The notes beneath the pieces are model-generated. The model saw nothing but the letters and a program-made list of their open reading frames with translations, was not told the DNA's origin and did no database searches. Shown here in pieces: positions 11,124 through 21,331 of a DNA stretch of 64,000 nt. The stretch lies in assembly GCA_029747015.1 (NCBI GenBank), contig JAKOGI010003157.1:1-64000 (forward strand). Direction: 5' to 3'. This DNA is from Carnegiea gigantea (Eukaryota > Streptophyta > Magnoliopsida > Caryophyllales > Cactaceae). Each line of letters starts with the position of its first letter. Positions within the stretch are counted from its first letter, which is position 1. Made by a program: the position numbers and the translations under genes.

Positions 11124-11149
11124 CACGAGGTATTTAATAGATGACTTTT

Positions 11150-12005
11150 TGGATAACTTTTTTTTGGTAAAAATAGCTTTTTAGATACAAATTGGTTGTT
11201 ATTATTCTAAATGTTTGGTAAATAGTTTTTTCCCAATAACTGTTTGGCCCCAAAAAAGCGATTTTCAAAAAAACTAAACCAAGTAACTTCTTGGAATAGC
11301 TATTTGTTTTATTATATGAATGACTAAAATGTCCATCAGTTAATTAAAGTCATGCCAATTGGTATCCTTTAAAAAAAAAAAAAAGTCATTGCTAAGCAAA
11401 TGTGGTGCTCATTTCTTGTTGTCATTAGTATACATTATCAAATGAAAAATTAACTTAACGAAATGTCCAACATTGTATATATTTCAGATATTTGGAACTT
11501 TTATCTTTTTTTTTTTTGACGAGGGAGTAAGAGGTTTGCGTAGATATATATCTTAAAGACACATTATATGAAGTCATTTGCACTTAATTTTTATTCTTGA
11601 AATTCTTCCTTACCTCAAAGAGATTGTATATTTTTTTTAAATTTTTTTAGGATTAATAAAGTTCAACAAACCATTTAAATTAATGAATTTTACATAATAA
11701 ATGTTTCAAATGTCCCATAAAATGTAGTTCATCTTAAAGACAAAATATAAATAAACTTTTGAAACTAAATTTAGATTAACAATAAATTAAGAATCATGTT
11801 CAATTATATGGTGAATTTGATATATGGGCATTAATGGAACTATACCAATTCTTTTTTTAAAAAAAAGAAATAACTAATTTTATTAAACAATTTTTTCAAA
11901 AACAGCTAACAAAAACAATTGACTCAAATAGCTAATTCAAACAGCTGATAGCTAACAATTAATATAAACAGCTAACAGATAATAGCTGTTTACTAAACAG
12001 GGTCA
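11150..12005. mobile_element. Candidate MITE with CAGCTAA / AGCTGTTT motifs
   Basis: The right end reads AGCTGTTTACTAAACAGGGTC, so the reverse strand starts GACCCTGTTTAGTAAACAGC, similar to the GGGCCTGTTTGG-type termini of plant PIF/Harbinger MITEs. Repeated CAGCTAA motifs precede it (11,905-11,990). Near the left end ATGTTTGGTAAATAG and AACTGTTTGGCCCC are the likely counterpart but badly decayed. No clear target duplication is seen. Confidence 0.3.
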
Positions 12006-12144
12006 CTACCCTTCTTTGTTTTTGTGAATTACAAAAGAAAAAGAAGAAAAATTCTTACGTATGGTTAAAAGGTGTCTTGTTAAAAAAAATGATTTTTTGA
12101 GTTTAGAGCCCCCAGAAAAGGTTATTTTTAAAAGAGCAAACCAT

Positions 12145-13210
12145 ATACATAAATATATTAAAACAAAAATAAATATGTTTTTCAATTGTCCAGTATCACT
12201 CTCCCATAATTTACTTTTTTATTTATAGCCTTATGGTTAGAATAGTCTTGGATTTCATTTTGATTTTTTTAATACCTCTAATATTATTACTCTTGCCTTT
12301 TAATTTAAAAAGATATAAAACAAAATATTTTGATTTCCAAAATTACCAAAAATTTGACAACTACTAATAATAGCTAAGTTATTAATAAAGATGCTAATGA
12401 TACCTGATTTCCAAAGTTATGTACAACTCTTAATGCCAAAGCTCATAAAATTGATATTCAACAATAATTATAGGTTCAAGGAGAAAAATAATTATAGCCA
12501 TTAATAGAAAATTAATTACTATTATGGTTATGAAGTATGATATTATATATATGGTTTATGTTTTATCAAATATTGATGTAATTATTATATTGTAAATTAT
12601 CAAATTGCTTAATAAAGAATAAAAAACTCACAATTTAAAATAAAAATAGTTACATATATAAATTTCATTCACTGCATCAATCCTTACTGCTAGTCTATAA
12701 TATTAGAACAAAATAAACTATTTTCTCCAATTGCAACATGTAACTCTCACATAATTTATCCTTTTTAATTTTCTATATCTTCATTATTAGATTGAATACC
12801 CACCTCCAATATTATTGTTTTTCCCTTTTTAATTTGAAAGTATAAAATAAAAGATTTTGATTTTTAATATTACCAAAAATTTGATAGCTAATGATAATAG
12901 CAAAGTTATTAATAAAGATCGTAATAATAAAATATTATGATTTGTAAAGTCATGTACAACTCTAACTCTAAATTTCAAGATGTTAGTATTCAACAATAGT
13001 TATAGATTTGACAAAATAACTGTACCTATAATAAAGAATCATTCACTATCACGAACGTAAAGTTTGATATTATATTTATGGATTATATTAGATCAAATAT
13101 TGATGTATTTATCAAAATAAGAATGGTCAAATTCTTAATTAAAGTCTAAAGCCCACTATTTATAAAATAAAAATAGTCATATATATAAATTCCATACATC
13201 TTTAATCACA
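12145..13210. repeat. Diverged ~550-bp direct tandem repeat
   Basis: Two adjacent AT-rich units run in parallel (about 12,145-12,690 and 12,695-13,210). Shared ordered blocks include CATAATTTA, AATATTATT followed by CTTTTTAATTT-like sequence, ATTACCAAAAATTTGA, AAGTTATTAATAAAGAT, GTACAACTCTAA-like, TCAAATATTGATGTA and ATATATAAATT. By eye the units differ at roughly a quarter of positions, so the duplication is old. No coding potential was recognised. Confidence 0.8.
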
Positions 13211-13502
13211 GGGAGGTCTATCCTAACGCATATAACCCTCAAATCAACCTCAACAACGCCACAGATATTCAGACACCATTATTTACCTTTGACTTGAAGA
13301 AGTTTACATGGATGAATTAGGACTTAATTTGATTAGGTGTACAAGATTGTTGATAATTCTTGCACAGTTAAATGTAATTTAAAAAACCAAAATGCTAATT
13401 AAACTCTAAACTCGAAAGTTGAGTAAATTCGCACTATCATGAAGCCCATAGTCATATTGGAGATCGTAGAATAGAATTCAATTTGCTTTCAACCGATAAA
13501 AC
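13211..13502. other. No gene recognised
   Basis: AT-rich sequence between the tandem repeat and the next hAT-like element. Confidence 0.5.
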
Positions 13503-14263
13503 TAAAGGGGAGCATCTTTAAAAGGCATCCTAAAATCGGATCAAAACTGGTTAAACGAGTCCGGTTCTAGAACTAGAATCAATCAAATGATTCTGGTTCT
13601 AGTTCCTAATGTTAAGGAACATGTCTAATTTGTTCTGAAAAGGATCGGAACCTGTTATGACCCCACAAAAAATCTTAACCTTAGATATATGTCCAATTCT
13701 TCTATAGATTTTCTACATAATAAACTATCCCATTTTCTACATAATAAAGTATCCCAACCCGATCTTTCATGAAACCCACACCAAAAATTTGAAAAATATT
13801 TTCCTTGTCACTGAAATTTATGTTTATTACGCTTGTTTTCAAGTCAAAATCTATAATTGTCTACGTCGATTTATTATTTTTACTCTTATCTAATAAATGA
13901 ACAAACTAAACTTGCATCACATCTCAATGAATGTAATTTTCTACCTTTAGTAGGCAGGTGTAGCTATAAAGTGATACTTTATAATTTATAGGCCTTGAAA
14001 AGAAACACATTGTCTTGTGATTGATTTTTTTTTAAGCATTACATAAATACGACATACAAAAAATTGAAAAAAAATGTATAGTTGGTGTGGGTACTCAAAA
14101 TCGAAATCGGAACCACAGCTAGTAGTGATGACCCCAGTTCCCAAAATTGTGGAACCGAAACCTGTGGTTCTGGTTCCAGTTCCGAAAAGTGAAGAACCTA
14201 TTTGACCAGTTTTAGGTCCGGGTTTCAATTTTATGGGCCGGTATCCAAAATTGCTCACCTTTA
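13503..14263. mobile_element. Short non-autonomous hAT-like element (copy 3)
   Basis: The left terminus TAAAGGGGAGCATCTTT matches the reverse-strand right terminus TAAAGGTGAGCAATTTT at 14 of 17 positions. Flanking 8-mers are GATAAAAC (13,495-13,502) and AATAAAAC (14,264-14,271), a 7/8 match. The ends are rich in GGTTC / GAACC. There is no transposase; a 90-codon minus frame over the right end is built from these repeats. It belongs to a different family from the 10,351 copy. Confidence 0.75.
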
Positions 14264-14903
14264 AATAAAACTAATAATCATTAATAATTAATCAATAATC
14301 AAAATCGGTTGAATTCTATTTTCCAAATGTTTACCAATTAAAATACTGTGCTTAAAATCAATTCTTCGTCTGAATCAAAATTAGAGTTGGAATTAATAAT
14401 CGACTAGATAAACAACAGTTGTGCTTAGGATTTCGTTGGATACACTTAAAGTTGATTGGGTTCAAGGTCATAGACAATGTAGAGTTTTTCAATGAATTAA
14501 TCTATGTTAAAAATCAGCATTTGTAAGAAATGAAAGACAATGACATTGATTTATGTTGAAAATCAACATTTGTCAATCATGAAATTGAATTCTTGCAACA
14601 AAATAACAACATGATTCATGGAATTAAATTCCATCAATCATGCTTTTGGGCCCTAGGGATAGCAATCACATTCGTGTTTGAGGCACATGATTTAGATCTG
14701 GGACAAAAATATTCAAGTCCGAGTCTGAAAAAATAATCCGAATGCGAATCGGGTTCGGAGGGAAAATAACATCCGATTCGATTTTTTCAATCTGATCTGA
14801 CTATTTTGTGAAGTATTTAAAATTCAAATCTAAAATTTTACAATCTAAAGTGTACCCTCCTATCTTAACCCTAAGTTCCTAACACCGACCCCGAATTAGT
14901 TGC

Positions 14904-14905
<2 letters not shown>
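14264..14905. other. AT-rich sequence, possible eroded hAT-like end
   Basis: There is no gene. At about 14,653 the sequence TAGGGATAGCAATC resembles a hAT-like 5' terminus followed by GGGTTCGG-type sequence, but no partner end or duplication was found. Confidence 0.35.

Positions 14906-14909
<4 letters not shown>

Positions 14910-14996
<87 letters not shown>
14910..14996. repeat. (CT)n(GT)n microsatellite
   Basis: About 50 bp of pure CT repeat runs directly into about 36 bp of pure GT repeat. Confidence 0.98.
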
Positions 14997-14999
<3 letters not shown>

Positions 15000-15140
15000 A
15001 CTCTTAGTTTCACTCCATTGTTGACTAAACAATCAATGTCATCTGTCTCCTTGTCGCTTGTCACTCTCCCCTAATTTAGTATTAAATATTGAAATATTCA
15101 GTCAAAGTGATAAGAAAATGCATGTTATCGCATCGATGTG

Positions 15141-16176
15141 TGGATGATAAACTAGTATTTTGACCTCATTTGAGCCTTTTTTTGACCCATTTTTCCTTGG
15201 TTTCATGTCAAGGCATGATAAGAAAGAGGTCAAATTTGCTTCCTTAAGTCAATGTTGTGCTTATTGTGTGATTTTCCTTGTTTTCAGGGGTAGAAGCCAA
15301 CAAGTTGAGGAAATCACTTGTTTTGTCGGGAAAGGAAACCTAGAGGACAAGTTTCGCACGAAGAAACAAGTCCTAGGACATGCCGCGGCCTCGGAAAGAA
15401 GGTTTGAGAAGCCCAAGAGGGCGCATGGTTGGTTAGACACAAGCACACAACCGGGTACTTGTCCCGCAGATTGTAATCCCCAAACCAGTAGCTACCCATA
15501 ATCGTGTGTTTGGTCGTGCGAGAGGCGCACAGTTGCCTGTGCGCTGATGCACGACTATACGTCGATGCACTACTGCGCGCACTAGCAATTTTTGCAATTT
15601 AATTACTTTCCGGGACTGGTTAGGAGATCTTTTATGTTTTGTTTAGGGAGCACTTGTGAAAGGCGATTCTAGGGTTTACATTTTGAATATTCTTACACCT
15701 TTCTACCTTAGATTTGGGAGTTTAAATTAGAGATTTTTGGTTGATACATTGGGGAAATCAATTCAAGATTGTGTTCCTTTCCTCTCTACTTTCAATTTTA
15801 ATCCAAGTTTTCATTTGTAGTCTTATTCTTCATATTTGGATTTGTGATTGTGATTGTGAACATATGTAGAGGCTAAATCCCCTATCTTGAGTTGAGATTA
15901 GCCCTTATTATGCAAAATTGAATCATGTTCTAGGTCTTTGTCAATCATACACATGCATGTGAATTGAAATCTCGCTTAGTATGCTATGTATTTGTTGAAT
16001 TGCTCGAGAGAGATTTATTCACTGTTTTTAATTAGGATTTAGGAGATCGGTGAAAGTTGAATCCTTAATTTAGTGCGTCTTTGAGAGTAATTGAATTTCT
16101 TGATGTGGAAACAGTTAGGGATTCAATTGGAAAATTTTGACTACCTAATCTTGTGACTTTGATAGTTCTAGTTTCA
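15141..16176 (+). mobile_element. Left part of the 5' LTR of old Athila-type element E1
   Basis: This sequence is interrupted at 16,176 by the E2 insertion and resumes at 49,196, after which an LTR-like end and a tRNA-Asp-type primer-binding site follow. It is G/C-richer than its surroundings and holds an inverted-repeat stretch (CGCACAG...CTGTGCG and GCGCGCAC, about 15,527-15,583), a style common in Athila LTRs. The exact left end is uncertain; a TG at 15,141 is my best guess. A 113-codon frame (15,160-15,501) lies inside and is probably not a gene. Joined across E2 the LTR would be about 1.4 kb, a plausible size for Athila. Confidence 0.55.
16172..16176. repeat. Left 5-bp target duplication of composite element E2
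   Basis: TTTCA sits immediately before LTR1 and is repeated exactly at 49,191-49,195, immediately after LTR5. Confidence 0.75.
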
Positions 16177-18069
16177 TCTTACAACTTTATTTTTACATTT
16201 ATTCTATTCTTATTTGCTTAGTTATTTTTGTTATTTGTAGCATATAATTGCATGATTAGTTTCATTTGCATATTTAGAAAAAAATAACGATAAGAACAAA
16301 AATATGGGTTATTGGACCAAATTTAATTCGTAGTTTTAATTATGGGTTAAAATAGTAATATTGAGCTAATTTTAAAGTAATATTTAATTTTTTTTCTCCC
16401 CTATTTTTCAGGTTAAATAAATTATCAAGAGCGTTCCATTCCGAAGTATTCAATAAACTCGGGCAAGTTGCAAGAAGAAGATACAGTATTATCAAAAATG
16501 AAGATCGAGTCAGGAAAAGCCCAGCCCAGCAATTTTTTCACTTTGAAAAAAAAAATAAAAAAGAAAAAAAATCAAACCTCAGCAGGCTGTGAACCACCCC
16601 CCATTTTTAGCCCTCTCTCTCCTCCTCCTCCTCCCCCGATTTCTCTGCCTCCTCATCACCATTTTCAGTCACAGCATCACCCCATCTTCCTCACCCCCTG
16701 AAATTTCTCCTTCTTCTTCTTCACAAACCTAGGGCATCCACAAAATCACATGGCTCACCTTTTTCTCTCCTGCCTCAAAGGCACGCCACAGAGAGCCATC
16801 AGCAAGTCTATCATACAGCCATTATAAAAGGGCAGTCGACCGATCAAGCAAGGATATCATCTCATCTCCATCTCATCTCATATCTCACTCCCTCATCCTC
16901 TGCTCGTCATCGAAAAAAAAAAACATCATCACCATCGTCACCGTCTGATCGAAAATCAAGCATCATAATACATCATCAGAATATCATCATAATCATCAGC
17001 TTCATCGTCGATCATCATCGGCAGTCATCATCATACTCTCCATTTTTTTTGGTGCGGTTTGCTCTGCTTCGTGCCCCTCTGCTCTGTTTTCTATTTTTTT
17101 TTCCGTCCTTTTTTTGTTTTCTCTGCCTGTGAACCTTAGTTGGATTTAGTTCATTTACTTTTTTTTTTTAATTTTAATGTTATTTATTGAAGATATTCGA
17201 ATTAGTGTCATTATGTTAGTCTAATTTAATATTTGCTTGACCTAATATTATATTTTATCATGTGAAGTTATTTCTGAGATAAGTTGTGTGTGCTTAAATT
17301 TTCATATTATGTTTATGAATAATCTTAGTTGATTTGGTTTAATTGTTTGATATTGAATGTTAAATTATTTCTGTTTGGCCACCTAAATGATTCTAACATT
17401 TAATTAGTGTTAACAAGTAACAACTTTTGATATTAGCGTTAAAAGAACCAACTTAGGTCTAAATTACATTCAATCTACTGTTGAGGATTTAATGGTTTAG
17501 GTTAAATAAAGTTTTCCTAAATCGTCATGCGTTGAGTCTTTAATTTATTATGCTGCAGAGTAATAAATTAAGCGACTTAATAGAATTCATCCTTAGACGT
17601 TCTAGGGTGTATTAAACAGTAAGGGAAAATAGGGGTTACAGACGTTCTTAACCTTCAGTTTAACTATTCAGTAAATATAATATGTGTATCGATGATTGAA
17701 TAACATAGCATGGTAAAATATGCATTAAAGGTCAAGCAATTTTTTTTTTCAATTGAGTAATATTTGTTACCTTCTATTTTGCATAAATTTTATTATTAGT
17801 TTAAAATTTTGGTGCCTTACAATTTATTTTGTTCTTTAGATAATCGAAAATTTTATCCAATCACCCCCCCAATTTGTTTCTTTTCCGAAATTGTTTGAGT
17901 TATAAAGTTAGATCTAGGAGTTAGTAATACGTTTTTTTATTTAAGAGAATTCATTTCTTAGTAACTTAAAATTTATTTCCTCGTGGGAACGACCCTACTT
18001 GCCCTATCTATAGTTTTTTAAAAGGGTGTTTAGGTTATTTAATTTGTAGGCACTGCGACAAGCCTTACA
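16177..18069 (+). repeat. LTR1 of E2 (outer 5' LTR)
   Basis: A complete LTR that starts TCTTACAAC, where the other copies start TGTTACAAC, and ends CCTTACA. The likely core promoter TATAAAAG is at 16,823-16,830, followed by a CATCAT-rich region. It is close to LTR4 in sequence, with occasional substitutions and few indels by eye. The tRNA-Asp-type primer site follows after 5 bp. Open frames inside (Pro/Ser/His-rich) recur in the other LTRs and are not genes. Confidence 0.9.
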
Positions 18070-18074
18070 AATTT

Positions 18075-18092
18075 TGGCGCTGTTGCCGGAGA
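18075..18092 (+). other. Primer-binding site after LTR1 (tRNA-Asp type)
   Basis: TGGCGCTGTTGCCGGAGA differs from the tRNA-Asp-complementary form after LTR3 and LTR4 at two positions. About 32 bp of leader follow before the sequence switches into inverted LTR2 at about 18,125. Confidence 0.85.
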
Positions 18093-18126
18093 AATTATTT
18101 TGGTTACAAAGTTTTGAATTTAATAT

Positions 18127-19810
18127 GAGGAATTGGATAGAATATTCTATTAGCTAATGAACAATATAATTAAATTGTAAAGTACTAAAATTTTAAACTA
18201 ATAATAAAATTTATGCAAAATAGAAGATAACAAATATTACTCAATTTAAAAAAATTGCTTGACCTTTAATGCAAATTTTACCATGCTATGTTATTCAATC
18301 ATCGATACACATATTATATTTACTGAATACTTAAACTGAAGGTTAAGAACGTCTGTAACCCCTATTTTCCCTTACTGTTTAATACACCCTAGAACGTCTA
18401 AGGATGAATTCTATTTAGTCGTTTAATTCATTACTCTACAGCATAATAAATTAAAGACTCAACGCATGACGATTTAGGAAAACTTCATTGAATCTAAACC
18501 ATTAAATGCTCAACAGCTGATTGAATGTAATTTAGACCTAAGTTGATTCTTGTAACGCTAATAGTCAAAAGTTGTTACTTGTTAACACTAATTAAATGTT
18601 AGAATCATTTAGGTGGCCAAACAGAAATAATTTAACATTCAATATCAAATAATTAAACCAAATCAACTTAGATTATTCATAAACATAATATGAAAATTTA
18701 AGCACACACAACTTATCTCAGAAATAACTTCACATGATAAAATATAATATTAGGTCAAGCAAATATTAAATTAGACTAACATAATGACACTAATTCGAAT
18801 ATCTTCAATAAATAACATTAAAATTAAAAAAAAAGTAAATGAACTAAATCCAACTAAGGTTCACGGGCAGAGAAAACAAAAAAGGGCGGAAAAAAAAATT
18901 AGAAAACAGAGCAAAGGGGCACGAAGCAGAGCAAACCACACCAAAAAAATGGAGAGTATGATGATGACTGCCGATGATGATCAACGATGAAGCTGATGAT
19001 TATGATGATATTCTGATGATGTATTATGATGCTTGATTTTCGATCAGACGGTGACGATGGTGATGATGTTTTTTTTTTTTCGATGACGAGCAGAGGATGA
19101 GGGAGTGAGATATGAGATGAGATGGAGATGAGATGATATCCTTACTTGATCGGTCGACTACCCTTTTATAATGGCTGTATGATGGACTTGCTAATGGCTC
19201 TCTGTGGCGTGCCTTTGAGGGAGGAGGAGAAAAAGGTGAGCCATGTGATTTTGTGGATGCCCTGGGTTTGTAGAGAAGAAGAAGGAGAAATTTCAGGGGG
19301 TGAGAAAGATGGGGTGATGCTGTGACTAAAAATGGTGATGAGGAGGCAGAGAAATCGGGGGAGGAGGAGAGAGAGGGCTAAAAATGGGGGGTGGTTCACG
19401 GCCTGCTGAGGTTTGATTTTTTTCTTTTTTATTTTTTTTTCAAAGTGGAAAAATTGCTGGGTTGGGCTTTTCCTGACTCGATCTTCATTTTTGATAATAC
19501 TGCATGTTCTTCTTGCAACTTGCCCGAGTTTATTGAATACTTCGGAATGGAACGCTCTTGATAATTTATTTAACCTGAAAAATAGGGGAGAAAAAAAAAT
19601 TAAATATTACTTTAAAATTAGCTCAATATTACTATTTTAACCCATAATTAAAACTACGAATAAAATTTGGTCCAATAACCCATATTTTTGTTCTTATCGT
19701 TATTTTTTTCCAAATATGAAAATGTAACTAATCATGCAATTATATGCTACAAATAACAAAAATAACTAAGCAAATAAGAATAGAATAAATCTAAAAATAA
19801 AGTTGTAACA
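18127..19810 (-). repeat. LTR2 of E2, inverted and truncated
   Basis: This LTR starts (minus strand) with TGTTACAAC at 19,810 and runs to about 18,127, ending ...ATCCAATTCCTC. The last ~225 bp of the LTR, its primer site and leader are missing. The TATA box lies at 19,163-19,170 (complement). The overlap with LTR1 is nearly collinear over ~1.68 kb in opposite orientation, so the two form a large inverted repeat. Confidence 0.9.
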
Positions 19811-21331
19811 AATACCCCCACACTTAAACTTTTGTCGCCCTCGACAAAATTATTTTCAATGCTATACTACTACTATGAAAAGAATTTTTCGCATCAAATC
19901 AATTTAAAACCAAAATTTTCACTTCATTCATATGCATAGCCCTTATTATCTCTCTCTCTTTTTTTTTTTCCATCATGAAGGGGCAAAGATGTTACAAATT
20001 GGCAACTTAGATAGGACTTGGACAAATTTAGGGATATTCACACCCAGCGCTGCTTGGCATCGGGTACAAAGCAATCAAGTAGGTCAAATTAGACTTAGTG
20101 ACGCTGTAACAATATAAGCCATCCAAAGCTTTTTCCTCATCTAGACTTTTCACTTAGGTCTAACTTAGCTAATCACAAGAATACTAGAAAAATGAAACAT
20201 GAGATATGGGCTTAGGCTTAGAAAGAAATGGCTTTGGGTTTATGTGTTTAGTCTTTTTTTTTTTTTGTGTGTGGAAAGGTTAATATATGAGAATAAGGGT
20301 TAGTGCTCATGACATAAATGTAGATGCATATCATTAAAAATCCTCACTAACCCTAAAAATTTCCCACAAAAGATGAACAATGGAAATACGTGACCCAAAT
20401 AATATCCCACTGAAAATAATATTTAGCAAGAGATGCTTTAACATTATGAGAAAAAAGGATACAAGGATATGCTTCATGGCTCTTTTCATAAATATTCCTC
20501 TTTTTTTTTTTCTTTGTTTTCTTTTTTCCTTTTTTTTCCTTTTTTTCTTTTTTTTTTTTTTTGATTTTGGAAGCCAGATGCGTGAAGAATATCCTTGCCT
20601 ATAACAACTCATTTCTTTCATATAAACCACTCATAAGATATGCATCAAGTCAATGAGCAAATGTCAAATAATAGGGGGGGAAAAAGGGTAGGACAATGTG
20701 AGTTTGGCAGGGTTAGGGAAAGCCAGAGGGCAATAATATTTTGGAATCAAGATCTCATGTTAGTCATTCATTACAGTATCATGTAACCAGTTTCTGCTAG
20801 AATTTCAGTTACAGTCTATCGAGTTTTCAAATTATGGGAAGGTAAAGATCATATTATCACAATAGTCGCCATGTTCATCTTTCCTACAAGGCTAGGTATC
20901 CATGCGTTTTACCGCACAATAGTTGGGTTTAGACTCCTTACATTTGTGTTTTATCTTCTCTTTGTTGCCCCATTCTCAAATCAATGCCCTTTTCGGATTC
21001 AGTTATTAGGTAATTCGGGAATATGCATACGAAATAAATGGTGATTATCCTAGCTTTATATATTATTTTTTCATGTCATAAAAAAAATGTATGCATCTTA
21101 TAAAATAAAAATAAATGCAATGCATGAACTAACATTCTAACGACATACAATATCTAAGGTAGTAAGGTTTCCCTCCCCCACACTTAAATTTTGCATAGTC
21201 CACGATGCAATAAAATAAAATAAAATAAAATGGATATGAAATAAGTGAGAAGAAAAACTCCCTGAAAGAATCTTGGGTTGCCTCCCAAGTAGCATCTTTG
21301 TTTCTTATCATTGGCTCGACCTCTTTTCTGA
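19811..21331 (-). other. 3' untranslated region and polypurine tract of inverted E2 segment
   Basis: Non-coding stretch between the pol end and LTR2. The polypurine tract AAGTGTGGGGGTATT (complement of 19,811-19,825) directly precedes the LTR. Long T-runs (plus strand, 20,500-20,562) match the A-rich stretch at 46,400-46,470 in the plus-strand copy. Frames inside are homopolymer artefacts. Confidence 0.85.

Noticed and set aside
15160..15501. 113-codon plus-strand frame as a gene
   Set aside because: It lies inside what reads as the LTR of E1, has no recognisable similarity, and overlapping minus frames of similar length exist.
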